A stretch of 64,000 bases of DNA from Actinobacillus indolicus (GCF_004519515.1 NZ_CP038145.1:2026001-2090000); one strand, 5' to 3'; shown: positions 50,295-59,667, counted from the stretch's first letter. The notes: a model not told the origin generated them from the letters alone. A program made the numbers and translations.

Positions 50295-50990
50295 ATGAAT
50301 AAAACTGTTTTAGTATTAGATACAGCCACTGAGGCTTGCTCAGTGGCTTTATTTCATCAGGGCAATACCACTTTTTTAGAAGAATTAAGCCCAAGAACAC
50401 ATACTCAACGTATTTTGCCTATGGTTGATGAGTTATTAACACAAGCGGGTATTTCGGTCCAACAGGTCGATGTACTTGCCTTTGGTCGAGGACCGGGGAG
50501 TTTTACAGGCGTTCGTGTGGGTGTCGGTATTGCTCAAGGATTAGCATTAGGAGCTGAATTGCCAGTTGTCCCTGTTTCTAACTTATTGGCAATGGCAGAA
50601 GCCGCATATCAGCAACAAAACGCAACAAAGGTTGTCGCTTTAATTGATGCAAGAATGAATGAAGTTTATTTTGCACAATTTGAACGAGATGAGCAGAGCT
50701 GGAAAGAAATTGTGGCAGAGCAAGTCTGTTCTCCAGAAAAAGCAATTGCACAGATTAAGCTTGATGAAGATATTGTGGTGGTTGGTACAGGCTGGAATGC
50801 CTATCCACAATTTGAGCAAGCAAACTTAGGGCTTCACATCAGTGAAATTACTTTACCGTCAGCACAATATATGTTGCCTTTCGCTATACAAGCGATAGCA
50901 CAGGGAAGTACACAATCAGCACTTGATATTGAGCCAGTTTATTTACGTAATGAAGTGACTTGGCAAAAATTGCCACATAAGCAAAAGTAA
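50295..50990 (+). CDS. tsaB: tRNA threonylcarbamoyladenosine biosynthesis protein TsaB
   Basis: TsaB pairs with TsaD for t6A37 modification of tRNAs reading ANN codons. The 231-residue ASKHA-fold protein begins VLVLDTATEACSVAL and has FGRGPGSFTGVRVGVGIAQGLALG near residues 65-85, both diagnostic. The length is normal. It follows the aroG terminator at once, so its transcript may start within or read through it. A bidirectional terminator separates it from the convergent tsf gene. Confidence 0.94.
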   Translation: MNKTVLVLDTATEACSVALFHQGNTTFLEELSPRTHTQRILPMVDELLTQAGISVQQVDVLAFGRGPGSFTGVRVGVGIAQGLALGAELPVVPVSNLLAMAEAAYQQQNATKVVALIDARMNEVYFAQFERDEQSWKEIVAEQVCSPEKAIAQIKLDEDIVVVGTGWNAYPQFEQANLGLHISEITLPSAQYMLPFAIQAIAQGSTQSALDIEPVYLRNEVTWQKLPHKQK

Positions 50991-51006
50991 ATCCATAAAT
51001 GTAAAA

Positions 51007-51034
51007 AAGCGGGCAAATCTGCCCGCTTGTTTTT
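51007..51034. terminator. Bidirectional terminator between tsaB and tsf
   Basis: AAGCGGGCA / TGCCCGCTT form a 9-bp stem with an AATC loop. The plus strand continues GTTTTTAC and the minus strand TTTTTTAC, so it serves both converging genes. Confidence 0.93.
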
Positions 51035-51052
51035 ACATTCTTTCAGTAGAAA

Positions 51053-51904
51053 TTATGCGTTACCGCCAGTGATTTTCGCTACTTCTGCCGCGAAATCTTC
51101 TTCTACTTTCTCAATACCTTCACCTACTTCTAAACGAACGAAGCCTGATACAGAGGTATTTACTGATTTTAAGTATGCACCCACAGATTGTGATGGATCC
51201 ATAACGAATGGTTGGCCAGTTAATGAAACTTCGCCTGTGAATTTCGCCATACGACCTTCAACCATTTTCTCTGCGATTTCTTTTGGTTTACCAGAGTTCA
51301 TTGCGATTTCGATTTGGATTTCACGCTCTTTTGCAACCACTTCTGCAGAAACGTCTTCTGGGTTTACGAAATCTGGTTTAGATGCAGCAACGTGCATTGC
51401 CACTTTCTTAAGTTCATCTTCAGAACCTTGACCAGCAACTAATACACCGATTTTGGCACCGTGTAAGTATTGTGCAATTACTTGACCTTCTAAGTATTGA
51501 ACACGACGGATGTTCATGTTCTCACCAATTTTAGCAACTAATGCAGCACGTTTTTCTTCGAATTGTGCTTGTAATGCTTCAATTGATGTACCTTTGTTTG
51601 CAAGTGCATAGTCTGCAACTTCGTTCGCTAAACCAACGAAGCCAGAGTCTTTTGCTACGAAGTCAGTTTCGCAGTTCATTTCAACTAATACACCGAAACC
51701 TGCACCGATACGAGCAAGGATAACACCTTCAGCTGCTACACGACCTGCTTTTTTAGCTGCTTTCGCTTGGCCAGATTTACGCATATTGTCGATTGCTAAT
51801 TCGATATCACCATTTGCTTCTACTAACGCTTTTTTACATTCCATCATACCTGCGCCAGTACGCTCACGTAGCTCTTTTACGAGTGCTGCTGTAATTTCAG
51901 CCAT
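51053..51904 (-). CDS. tsf: Elongation factor Ts
   Basis: EF-Ts is the guanine-nucleotide exchange factor of EF-Tu. The 283-residue protein has the N-terminal UBA-like domain (ALVKELRERTGAGMMECKKALVEA) and the EF-Tu-contacting TDFV motif in NCETDFVAKDSGF near residue 80. It is downstream of rpsB with a hairpin in the 100-nt gap, the conserved rpsB-tsf order. Codon use is strongly biased, as expected for a highly expressed gene. Confidence 0.98.
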   Translation of the reverse strand: MAEITAALVKELRERTGAGMMECKKALVEANGDIELAIDNMRKSGQAKAAKKAGRVAAEGVILARIGAGFGVLVEMNCETDFVAKDSGFVGLANEVADYALANKGTSIEALQAQFEEKRAALVAKIGENMNIRRVQYLEGQVIAQYLHGAKIGVLVAGQGSEDELKKVAMHVAASKPDFVNPEDVSAEVVAKEREIQIEIAMNSGKPKEIAEKMVEGRMAKFTGEVSLTGQPFVMDPSQSVGAYLKSVNTSVSGFVRLEVGEGIEKVEEDFAAEVAKITGGNA

Positions 51905-51937
51905 TTTTTATTCCTCTTTTGTGTAGATATATAAGAA

Positions 51938-51963
51938 AAGCAGGGGTTTTAGTGCCCCTGCTT
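51938..51963 (-). terminator. Hairpin between rpsB and tsf
   Basis: AAGCAGGGG / CCCCTGCTT form a 9-bp stem with an 8-nt loop in the intercistronic space; on the minus strand it is followed by TTCTTATATA. It is likely a partial terminator that lowers tsf relative to rpsB or a processing site. Confidence 0.75.
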
Positions 51964-52004
51964 CACAATGTTGAATGTGTTTTAAGGGCTTGCCTTAAAG
52001 ACAA

Positions 52005-52727
52005 TTACTCAGCTGCTTCTTCTGCAACGAATTCAGCAGTAGCTTCTTGACCACGACCTTCTTTGATTGCTGCAACTGCTGCATCTAAGTAAAGTTGGAT
52101 CGCTCGTGCTGCGTCATCGTTACCTGGGATAACGTAGTTTACGCCAGCTGGGCTTGCGTTAGTATCAACGATAGCAAATACTGGAATACCTAAGTTGTTT
52201 GCTTCTTTGATTGCGATATGTTCGTAGTCTGCACCGATAACGAAAATTGCATCAGGAAGACCAGCCATATCTTTGATACCGCCTAAGCTTAACTCTAATT
52301 TCTCTAATTCACGAGTACGCATTAATGCTTCTTTTTTCGTGATTTTATCGAAAGTACCGTCTTGAGTTTGCGCTTCTAAATCTTTTAAGCGTTTGATTGA
52401 TTGACGAACTGTTTTCCAGTTAGTCAACATACCACCTAACCAACGGTGGTTTACATAGAATTGTTGGCTTTCTACTGCTGCTGCTTTAACTGCGTCAGAT
52501 GCTGCACGTTTTGTACCAACGAAAAGAATTTTACCGTTGTTGCTTGCAATGCGAGTTAATTCAGCTAATGCATCGTTGAATAATGGTAATGTTTTCTCTA
52601 AGTTGATGATGTGAACACCGTTACGAGCACCGAAGATGAAAGGTTTCATTTGTGGGTTCCAGTAACGAGTTTGGTGACCGAAGTGAACGCCTGCGTTAAG
52701 CATATCGCGCATAGATACTTGTGCCAT
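52005..52727 (-). CDS. rpsB: 30S ribosomal protein S2
   Basis: Protein S2 of the small ribosomal subunit. ATG at 52727 gives 240 residues (E. coli 241) starting AQVSMRDMLNAGVHFGHQTRYW; the open frame extends 18 codons further into the leader, which is not coding. RWLGGMLTNWKTVRQS and IVDTNASPAGVNYVIPGNDDA are typical. AAGGA lies about 10 nt upstream. It is first gene of the rpsB-tsf operon, with a structured leader that probably mediates S2 feedback. Confidence 0.98.
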   Translation of the reverse strand: MAQVSMRDMLNAGVHFGHQTRYWNPQMKPFIFGARNGVHIINLEKTLPLFNDALAELTRIASNNGKILFVGTKRAASDAVKAAAVESQQFYVNHRWLGGMLTNWKTVRQSIKRLKDLEAQTQDGTFDKITKKEALMRTRELEKLELSLGGIKDMAGLPDAIFVIGADYEHIAIKEANNLGIPVFAIVDTNASPAGVNYVIPGNDDAARAIQLYLDAAVAAIKEGRGQEATAEFVAEEAAE

Positions 52728-52870
52728 AAGAATAGTTTCCTTTTTGTTGTTTCTGCTGTTGCAGAAGGGTTTTGCCTCCACATACCCTAAGCCATCGACC
52801 GTTTTTCTTAATAGAATAAAACAGCACCCCGATGTTTAGTTTGCGATATGTGTGTGATTTAGTGTAAATA
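52728..52870 (-). promoter_or_regulatory. Structured leader of rpsB, candidate S2 autoregulatory RNA
   Basis: On the minus strand two adjacent hairpins precede the ribosome-binding site: TTCTGC-AACA-GCAGAA (52751-52766) and AGGGT...ACCCT (arms 52766-52770 and 52784-52788). S2 represses rpsB-tsf through the rpsB leader in E. coli and related gamma-proteobacteria, so a comparable function is likely. The A/T-rich part beyond 52870 presumably holds the promoter; I could not fix it. Confidence 0.5.
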
Positions 52871-52968
52871 AAAAATAAATGTTTTTTGTTACTTAAATTT
52901 CTAAGCACAAAAAACGGGCGGATTTTACAGGAAATTAGCAGAGAAGGCTAGCTTTTTTTCGATATTAT

Positions 52969-52995
52969 GTGGGGGGGCATCCTGCCCACCCTACG
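52969..52995. repeat. REP-like hairpin repeat, minus orientation
   Basis: On the minus strand the element reads GTAGGGTGGGCAGGATGCCC and on, an 8-pair stem with one mismatch and a 3-nt loop. The GTAGG-x-GGGCA start is shared with the copies at 39.7 kb. It lies between the glmU 3' end and the rpsB leader. Confidence 0.55.
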
Positions 52996-53007
52996 ATATT
53001 TTTCAAT

Positions 53008-53045
53008 ACAAGCGGTGAGATTTTGCTGAAATTTTGCAAATCTCA
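53008..53045. repeat. USS with hairpin potential after glmU
   Basis: An Apl-type core ACAAGCGGT (53008-53016) is followed by its A/T tail. TGAGATTT (53016-53023) and AAATCTCA (53038-53045) form an 8-bp stem. It starts 14 nt after the glmU stop on the minus strand and may serve as its terminator. Confidence 0.6.
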
Positions 53046-53058
53046 TTACTTATGTAGA

Positions 53059-54423
53059 TTATTTTTTCTTTGTTGGACGTTGCCAGCCTTGAATATGGCG
53101 TTGTGGTACACGGGTAATAACAAGTTCATCGGCTGCCACATCTTTTGTAATGGTTGAACCAGCGCCAATCGTTGCACCATTAGCTACCGTTACAGGCGCA
53201 ACGAGTTGGGTATCTGAACCGACAAACACATTATCGCCAATGATGGTTTTGAATTTATTTGCCCCATCATAGTTACAAGTAATAGTGCCTGCACCGATAT
53301 TCACATTAGTACCGATTTCGCTGTCGCCGATATAGGTTAAGTGACCTACTTTCGAGCCTACGCCAATGGTTGATTTTTTGATTTCAACGAAGTTACCCAC
53401 GTGTGCTTTAGCCGCAAGTTCTGTGCCTGGGCGTAAACGAGCAAATGGGCCGACATCCGCACTTTCACCAATAACGCTATCTTCAAGTACAGAGTAAGGC
53501 TTAATTTCAACATTGTCGCCCAGTACGACATTTTTCAGGATAGCTCCTGCGCCAATTTTAACGTTGTTACCAAGTTTGATGTCGCCTTCTAAAATTACGT
53601 TCACATCAATCACTACATCTTTACCATGAGTGACAGTACCACGTAAATCAAAACGAGCAGGGTCAATCAATGTTACTCCTGCAAGTAACAATTTTTCTGC
53701 TTGTGTTTTTTGATAATAACGCTCTAGTGCAGCAAGCTGTAAGCGATTATTTGCCCCTTCCACTTCCATTAAATCGCTTGCTTGTACCGCTTCCACTTTA
53801 TAGCCATCACGGTTTGCCATTGCAATTACATCGGTAATGTAATACTCGCCTTGCGCATTGTTATTGTCTAATTGTGATAACCATTTTTTGAAACTTGTGC
53901 CACTTGCAACCATAACACCTGTATTGATCTCTTGGATCTTAAGTTGTTCAGGGTTAGCATCTTTTTGCTCAACAATCGCCACCACAGAACCATTTTCACG
54001 AATAATACGTCCATAGCCTGTCGGGTTATCTAAAACAACAGTTAATAATGCAATGCCATTTTCTGGTTTGGCAACAATTAGTTTTTCTAAGGTTGCTGGA
54101 GTAATTAATGGCGCATCGCCATATAGCATTAAAATATTTTCATCGTCTGCAAAAAAAGGCGCTGCTTGTTGCATAGCATGCCCAGTTCCTAATTGTTCAG
54201 CTTGTAAAACCCAGTTCACAGGTTCAGATGATAAACGTTGTTGTAATAAATCACCGCCGTGACCATAAATTAAATGAATTTGCTTAGCAGAGAGCTGTTT
54301 TGCTGTATCAATAACGTGTTTCACCATAGGTTTACCTGCAATAGGGTGTAACACTTTTGGTAAATCCGAGTACATACGAGTACCTTTACCCGCCGCTAAA
54401 ATGACAACGCTTAGTTGAGTCAT
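53059..54423 (-). CDS. glmU: Bifunctional GlcNAc-1-phosphate uridyltransferase / GlcN-1-P acetyltransferase
   Basis: GlmU makes UDP-GlcNAc for peptidoglycan and LPS. The 454-residue protein has the N-terminal nucleotidyltransferase with LAAGKGTRMYSDLPKVLHPI and MLYGDAPLI, a linking helix, and the C-terminal left-handed beta-helix of hexapeptide repeats with acetyltransferase residues in VGNFVEIKKS and HLTYIGDSEIG. Length equals family norm (456). It appears monocistronic. The next genes on the same strand downstream are rpsB-tsf. Confidence 0.97.
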   Translation of the reverse strand: MTQLSVVILAAGKGTRMYSDLPKVLHPIAGKPMVKHVIDTAKQLSAKQIHLIYGHGGDLLQQRLSSEPVNWVLQAEQLGTGHAMQQAAPFFADDENILMLYGDAPLITPATLEKLIVAKPENGIALLTVVLDNPTGYGRIIRENGSVVAIVEQKDANPEQLKIQEINTGVMVASGTSFKKWLSQLDNNNAQGEYYITDVIAMANRDGYKVEAVQASDLMEVEGANNRLQLAALERYYQKTQAEKLLLAGVTLIDPARFDLRGTVTHGKDVVIDVNVILEGDIKLGNNVKIGAGAILKNVVLGDNVEIKPYSVLEDSVIGESADVGPFARLRPGTELAAKAHVGNFVEIKKSTIGVGSKVGHLTYIGDSEIGTNVNIGAGTITCNYDGANKFKTIIGDNVFVGSDTQLVAPVTVANGATIGAGSTITKDVAADELVITRVPQRHIQGWQRPTKKK

Positions 54424-54484
54424 AGGAAATCCTTCATTTGAATAAATAAAAATCGGTATATTTTACCGAATTTTTTACCAAAAA

Positions 54485-54516
54485 AGAAAGGATAACCGTG
54501 AAGTTATCCTTTCTTA
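54485..54516 (-). terminator. Terminator of the acrAB operon
   Basis: A 13-bp perfect stem (AAGAAAGGATAAC and its complement) with a 6-nt loop is followed on the minus strand by CTTTTTTGGT-type T-rich sequence. It lies 67 nt beyond the acrB stop, after a USS dyad. Confidence 0.85.
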
Positions 54517-54525
54517 GTCATAAAC

Positions 54526-54569
54526 AAGCGGGTAGATTTGCAAAATTTTTTACCAATCTATCCGCTTGG
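54526..54569. repeat. Inverted USS-like pair after acrB
   Basis: CAAGCGGGTAGATT (54526-54539) pairs with AATCTATCCGCTTG (54556-54569) over 14 positions with one G-T pair. The core is CAAGCGGG rather than CAAGCGGT on the plus strand, a substitution on one arm that keeps pairing. It is the first hairpin met after acrB. Confidence 0.75.
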
Positions 54570-54582
54570 AGTGGTAGTCAGA

Positions 54583-57500
54583 TTATTCGTGTGCCTTACT
54601 TTCTAACGCATATTTGCTTTCGTCAAATTCTTTCAATGGTTTATGTTCACTACCTAAGAAAGTATAAATGACAGGAAGTACGAACAAGGTAAAGAGGGTT
54701 CCGATACCAAGTCCCGCAACAATAACCATACCAATACTGAAACGCGCCACTGCACCAGCGCCCGAAGCGTAGAGTAGTGGGATAAGACCTGCAATCATCG
54801 CAGCCGTTGTCATCATGATTGGACGTAAACGAATGGTTGCTGCATGAAAAATCGCTTCATTGCGTGATTTACCGTGTAGAAGTTGTTCTTCTTTCGCTAC
54901 TTCACACATCAAGATACCGTGTTTGGTAATTAAACCAACTAAGGTAATTAAGCCTACTTGCGAGTAAATATTTAACGTTGCACCAGAGACTTTCATGATA
55001 CCAAGGACATTCATCACCAATAATGCCCCACTGATTGCTAGCGGAACAGAAACTAAGATCACCAACGGATCGCGCCATGATTCAAACTGAATCGCAAGTA
55101 CGATGTAGATAATTACTACCGCCAAGGCAAAGGTGAACATTAAAGCATTACCTTCTTGAATATATTGGCGAGATTCTGCTTTAAAGTCGTATTGATAACC
55201 TGCTGGTAACGTACGATCTAATTCGGCTTGTGTCCATTTTACGGCATCGCCGATTGAACCTGACACAACACCGCCGATGGTTGCTGCATTAAGCTGATTC
55301 ATACGGCTTAATGATGCTGGCTCAGTGGTGAGTTCCATTGTTACGAAAGAACCAAGCGGAATGGATTCGCCACTTGATGTCGTCACAAAGTAGTTCATCA
55401 AATCTTCTGGATTTAGGCGATCACTACGAGCGGCTTGCGAGACAATCGGGTAAGCTCGAGAGTCAATATCAACACGTGTAATGGTTGCACCTGATAAGAA
55501 TGCGCCTAATGTACCGCTGACTTGTTGCATGGTCACGCCATAAGTCCCCATTTTCTCACGGTCAAACTTCATCTTCATCGTTGCCGTGTTAAATTCAAGG
55601 TCTAAGTTAGCGAAGAAAAATTGCCCTGACGCTTGTGCTTTGGCTAAAATTTCACTAGCGACTTCTGCAAGTTTTTCATAGCTATCTGCAGTCGTAATAA
55701 CCAGTGAGAACGGCAGCCCACTTTCACCTGTCTGAATTTCAGGGAAAGCAACGGCGTTAATATCCATACCAACCACTTGTTCTGCCATACCTGCAACAAT
55801 GTCTTTCACTTCAAACTGCGATTTGCTACGTTCAGACCAATCTTTTAAAGAGATAATCGACAATGAACTGTTGCCACCGTTAAAGCCTGCAATCGACATT
55901 GCACCGTGAACTTCAGGCAATTTAACCACTTTCTCATTAAAAGGTTTCATCACTTCCTGCGTATAATCCAAGTTAGTATTTGCAGGACCAGATCCAAAAG
56001 CAACCACAACACCACGGTCTTCAGAAGGTGCAACCTCACTAGACAATGAAGTAAACAAGAATGGTAAGCTCGCAAAAATAGCAATCGCAAAGAACAGCAT
56101 AAATCCACGAACTGCCATAACCCCTGCTAACATATTTTGGTAGCAGCTTGTCATTTTATCTAACATACCGTGGATACATTTCACTAAACGACCTTCTTCC
56201 CCTTCTTTATGCTCTTTAAGCACGCGGCTAGACATCATTGGCGAAAGCGTCAATGCGGCGACACCTGAGATGAATACTGCACCCGCAAGTGTTAAGGCAA
56301 ACTCTTTAAATAATGAGCCTGTGATACCGTCCATTAATGCCATTGGAGAATAAACGGCAGCGAGGGTGATTGTCATTGAAATAACTGGGAGTGCAATTTC
56401 TCGTGTACCAATAATTGCCGCATCAAACGGATTTTTCCCTTCTTTTACATGGCGTTCAACGTTCTCTAAAACCACAATCGCATCATCAACCACCAAGCCG
56501 ATCGCTAAGATCAAACCGAGTAGGGTAAGCAAGTTGATCGAGAAATCTAACATCTGTAATAAGAACAATACGCCGATTAAAGAGATAGGAATGGTGATAA
56601 CAGGGATAATCATCGCACGGAGTGAGCCTAAGAATAGGATAATCACCACAAGTACGATAAGTGTTGCTTCACCGATGGTTTTGATTACTTCATTAATTGA
56701 ACTATTGATTGCAATGGTACTGTCATAGAGAATCTCAGCTTTGATAGAAGCGGGTAGATTCTTCTCAATTTGTGCAAATAACGGGTAGATATTTTTTGCA
56801 ACGGTTAATTTGTTTGCGGTTGCCGCAGATTCAACGGCCATTACCACGGCATCTTTACCGTTTGCAGTTGCTCGAGCGGTATCTGACGATTTATTCAATT
56901 CTACCGTAGCAATATCTTTTAATTTGATTTGTAAGCCAGCGCTGGTGGTTGAAACGGTGATATTTTCCAACTCTTCTACCGAAGGTGTGGTTGATAACAC
57001 TTTGTTTTTATACACTGTGTAATAACCGTTAGCGCTACCTGCCGCAGTAGATAGGTTATTAGCACTTAATGCCGATAATACGCTTGCACCAGATAAGTTA
57101 TGTCCAGCCATTTTGTCTGGATCTAACCAAATGCGTAAACCAAAGGTTGAGCCACCAAAAATATTTACGCTAGATACACCATTCACCGTAAAGAATTGTG
57201 GTTTTACTACACGGTTTAGGTAATCCGTTACTTGTGGTGATGACAACTCATCAGACATAAAACGAATATACATAAATGCATCGTTTGAACCTGATGATAC
57301 GCTGATTGCAGGGTCATCAATACCACTTGGTAAATTACCACGGATCGCATTTACTTTAGATGAAATATCCGATAATGCTTCTTGCGGATTGGTATTTAAC
57401 TTCATTTTTGCTGTCACCGTTGTGGTACTTGGTGAGCTAGATGAAGTCATATAGTCGATATTGTCTGCCTGTGCAACGGCTTCTTCAATTTGTGATGTAA

Positions 57501-57687
57501 CAAGTGCCTGCATTAAGCTTGCATCTGCACCCGCGTAGTTAACGCTGACAGTCACAATGGAGATCGTCATTTCAGGATATTCACGTACTTGTAGCTTGCT
57601 AATAGACTGTAAGCCTAAGATCGTAATCAAAAGGCTAATACAGATAGCAAGTACGGGGCGTTTAATAAAAATGTCGGTAAATTTCAC
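54583..57687 (-). CDS. acrB: RND-family multidrug efflux pump, inner-membrane subunit
   Basis: A 1034-residue HAE1-type proton/drug antiporter with twelve membrane helices and two large periplasmic loops. The proton-relay aspartates are in GLVVDDAIVVLENVERH near residue 400, and the partner lysine is in LVGLITKHGILM near 935. The N-terminus FIKRPVLAICISLLITILG is typical. It follows acrA by 11 nt and acrR by one more gene. Within the HAE1 family it looks closer to Vibrio/MexF-like pumps than to E. coli AcrB by eye, so the symbol denotes the operon position. Confidence 0.9.
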   Translation of the reverse strand: MKFTDIFIKRPVLAICISLLITILGLQSISKLQVREYPEMTISIVTVSVNYAGADASLMQALVTSQIEEAVAQADNIDYMTSSSSPSTTTVTAKMKLNTNPQEALSDISSKVNAIRGNLPSGIDDPAISVSSGSNDAFMYIRFMSDELSSPQVTDYLNRVVKPQFFTVNGVSSVNIFGGSTFGLRIWLDPDKMAGHNLSGASVLSALSANNLSTAAGSANGYYTVYKNKVLSTTPSVEELENITVSTTSAGLQIKLKDIATVELNKSSDTARATANGKDAVVMAVESAATANKLTVAKNIYPLFAQIEKNLPASIKAEILYDSTIAINSSINEVIKTIGEATLIVLVVIILFLGSLRAMIIPVITIPISLIGVLFLLQMLDFSINLLTLLGLILAIGLVVDDAIVVLENVERHVKEGKNPFDAAIIGTREIALPVISMTITLAAVYSPMALMDGITGSLFKEFALTLAGAVFISGVAALTLSPMMSSRVLKEHKEGEEGRLVKCIHGMLDKMTSCYQNMLAGVMAVRGFMLFFAIAIFASLPFLFTSLSSEVAPSEDRGVVVAFGSGPANTNLDYTQEVMKPFNEKVVKLPEVHGAMSIAGFNGGNSSLSIISLKDWSERSKSQFEVKDIVAGMAEQVVGMDINAVAFPEIQTGESGLPFSLVITTADSYEKLAEVASEILAKAQASGQFFFANLDLEFNTATMKMKFDREKMGTYGVTMQQVSGTLGAFLSGATITRVDIDSRAYPIVSQAARSDRLNPEDLMNYFVTTSSGESIPLGSFVTMELTTEPASLSRMNQLNAATIGGVVSGSIGDAVKWTQAELDRTLPAGYQYDFKAESRQYIQEGNALMFTFALAVVIIYIVLAIQFESWRDPLVILVSVPLAISGALLVMNVLGIMKVSGATLNIYSQVGLITLVGLITKHGILMCEVAKEEQLLHGKSRNEAIFHAATIRLRPIMMTTAAMIAGLIPLLYASGAGAVARFSIGMVIVAGLGIGTLFTLFVLPVIYTFLGSEHKPLKEFDESKYALESKAHE

Positions 57688-57698
57688 AGCTTACCCCA

Positions 57699-58904
57699 TT
57701 ACAGTTTTGTTTTTGTCGCTGGTGCAATAACCCCAACAGGTTGTACATCAGAAATTTGAATTAAAGCGTTATTTTTTAAGCGTTGTAATCCACCTGTGAC
57801 AATCATATCACCCGCTTTTAATCCTTTGCTTAGGTGAGAATAGACACCGCTGCGTTCAGCCGTCGTGACTTCCATCTGTTTTGCACGGTAGATTTTATTG
57901 ACATCTAAGCTCTTATTCATTGCAGCCATTTTTGTGACTTTAGCTTTGTCTTCATCAGATAATGGTTGAAGCACATAAACGGTTTCACCATACATGGTAT
58001 AAGTAACAGCAATTTGTGGCACAACAATTTGATCTTGTAGGGTTGGTAATGCAACATTCAGACGAGCAAACATACCTGAAAGTAGTTTATCTTGTCCTTC
58101 TGTAACGATAGCTTCGATATTAATCAAACCTGTTGCGGTATCTACTGCAGGATCAATTGCAGTAATCTTGGCAGGGAAAGTACGAGCAGGAAGTGCATCA
58201 ATAGTTGCTGTGACTTTTTGACCAACAAAAATATCTTCTAGGTTAGTTTGTGGTAAGGTAAAGCGAATTTTCATAACGCTTTGATCTTCAACACGAACAA
58301 TTTCTGTTCCCACAGTCACATATTGCCCTACATTGACATTCACGATACCCGCTTCACCATCAAACGGCGCATAAATTTGACGGCGTTCAATTTGTGCTTT
58401 CGTTGCCTCAATCGTTGCTAACAGTTGATTATAAGTCGAGTGTGCATTGTCTAATTCTGCTTTTGAAGCACTGTTTGATGCAACAAGGTTACGGTAGCGG
58501 TTATAGTTTGCTTGTGCAGCAGGTAATTGCGCTTCGGTTGCTTTTAAACTGGCGCGTTCCGCACTGCTATCAATTTCAACTAATAGCTGACCTTTTTTCA
58601 CTTTATCGCCTGATTTGACTAACACTTTAGTCACTGTTCCAGCTGCTTGTGCACTAATCATCGCCCCTTGATTTGGACGAATCGAACCCACAGCAGTAAT
58701 AACAGGGGTCCATTCTTGACCTTTAACCGTCATTGCGGTGATTTGGCTGACGGTTTCAGGCATATTGGCAGCGGCTTCCGCTTTTTTACCTGCAATAAAC
58801 TGCTGCATGCCGACCACACCACCAAAGGCAATCAGGACGATCAACAATGTCAGCACAATTAAAAACTTTCTCCCTTTACCAGGTTTATTCGTTTCGGTTG
58901 TCAT
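57699..58904 (-). CDS. acrA: RND efflux pump periplasmic adaptor subunit
   Basis: A 401-residue membrane-fusion protein anchored by an N-terminal helix (KFLIVLTLLIVLIAFGGVVGM) rather than by lipid. It has the lipoyl half-motif GTVTKVLVKSGDKVKKGQLLVEID, a short helical hairpin (about 110-175), IYAPFDGEAGIVNVNVGQYV and the beta-barrel region GQKVTATIDALPA. It bridges AcrB to a TolC-like channel. It lies between acrR and acrB on one strand, forming a complete local operon, in contrast to the orphan adaptor at 21.5 kb. Confidence 0.92.
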   Translation of the reverse strand: MTTETNKPGKGRKFLIVLTLLIVLIAFGGVVGMQQFIAGKKAEAAANMPETVSQITAMTVKGQEWTPVITAVGSIRPNQGAMISAQAAGTVTKVLVKSGDKVKKGQLLVEIDSSAERASLKATEAQLPAAQANYNRYRNLVASNSASKAELDNAHSTYNQLLATIEATKAQIERRQIYAPFDGEAGIVNVNVGQYVTVGTEIVRVEDQSVMKIRFTLPQTNLEDIFVGQKVTATIDALPARTFPAKITAIDPAVDTATGLINIEAIVTEGQDKLLSGMFARLNVALPTLQDQIVVPQIAVTYTMYGETVYVLQPLSDEDKAKVTKMAAMNKSLDVNKIYRAKQMEVTTAERSGVYSHLSKGLKAGDMIVTGGLQRLKNNALIQISDVQPVGVIAPATKTKL

Positions 58905-58925
58905 AGTTTCTCCGTAAAAATAAAA

Positions 58926-59507
58926 TTAAATTGTAATGGCTTTCCAAGTGCGAAGAATGACTTCATCAATCATTTCGCTTGAATAAGACTGTTCTAACAT
59001 CATTTGCTGGTACATTAGTTCCCAAGCTGTTCTCATACTGATAGCATAAAGAACGAAAGGCGGTAGGCTAGCAATAATTTTTTGCGATTGACCTCGCTTA
59101 ATGAACGTATTCCATGGCAATTCTTCAACTGACATACAATTTTTCATCGTAGTTTGGAATTGCAGTAGCGATTCATACTGATGCATATTTTTGACAATAT
59201 TGGGATTATCCAACATAAATTGCCAGCTGGCATGCCATAGTTTTTGATACTGTTCAAACAGCGGTAAATCAGCATGATATTCTTGATCAATTGCGGTTTG
59301 AAAAGCGTCAAATAAATACAAAACAAGTTGGTTTAGTAAGTGGTCTTTATCCTTAAAATAGAGATAGATAGTCCCCACAGAAACCCCCGCTTCTTTTGCA
59401 ATTTTATGGGTTGAAAGGTTTTGCACACCTTCCCTTGCCATCAGCACATCAGCCGCTTTTAAAATACGAAGTGCCACTTCATTTTGTGGCACATTTTGTT
59501 TAAACAT
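58926..59507 (-). CDS. acrR: TetR-family repressor of the efflux operon
   Basis: A 193-residue TetR/AcrR regulator. The helix-turn-helix is LSTHKIAKEAGVSVGTIYLYFKDKDHLL (about residues 31-58), with the usual all-helical ligand domain behind. It is the first gene of acrR-acrA-acrB, 21 nt before acrA, and a palindrome lies just upstream of its start, so it likely represses its own operon. TetR proteins of this position respond to pump substrates. Confidence 0.9.
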   Translation of the reverse strand: MFKQNVPQNEVALRILKAADVLMAREGVQNLSTHKIAKEAGVSVGTIYLYFKDKDHLLNQLVLYLFDAFQTAIDQEYHADLPLFEQYQKLWHASWQFMLDNPNIVKNMHQYESLLQFQTTMKNCMSVEELPWNTFIKRGQSQKIIASLPPFVLYAISMRTAWELMYQQMMLEQSYSSEMIDEVILRTWKAITI

Positions 59508-59529
59508 GAATGTCCTGTTTAAAAGTTAC

Positions 59530-59543
59530 TGAACGTTCGTTCA
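59530..59543. promoter_or_regulatory. Candidate AcrR operator
   Basis: TGAACGTTCGTTCA is a 6-2-6 inverted repeat (TGAACG and CGTTCA), 23 nt upstream of the acrR start. The position fits an autoregulatory TetR-type operator; binding is inferred. Confidence 0.5.
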
Positions 59544-59606
59544 TTTTACTGATAAATTTAGATTTTCGCAAAACTTTAAATTTAAGGTTTTGTAAATAAT
59601 AGATTT

Positions 59607-59628
59607 ACGCAAACGGTTGCGTTATAAT
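59607..59628 (+). promoter_or_regulatory. PurR box overlapping the purH promoter
   Basis: ACGCAAACGGTTGCGT (59607-59622) differs from the PurR consensus ACGCAAACGTTTGCGT by one base. It abuts the -10 hexamer TATAAT (59623-59628), so bound PurR would exclude RNA polymerase. The -35 is poor. purH is a classical PurR target. Confidence 0.82.
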
Positions 59629-59667
59629 TATTTCGTTTTTTATTTCATTCTTATAAAGGAAAAATCA

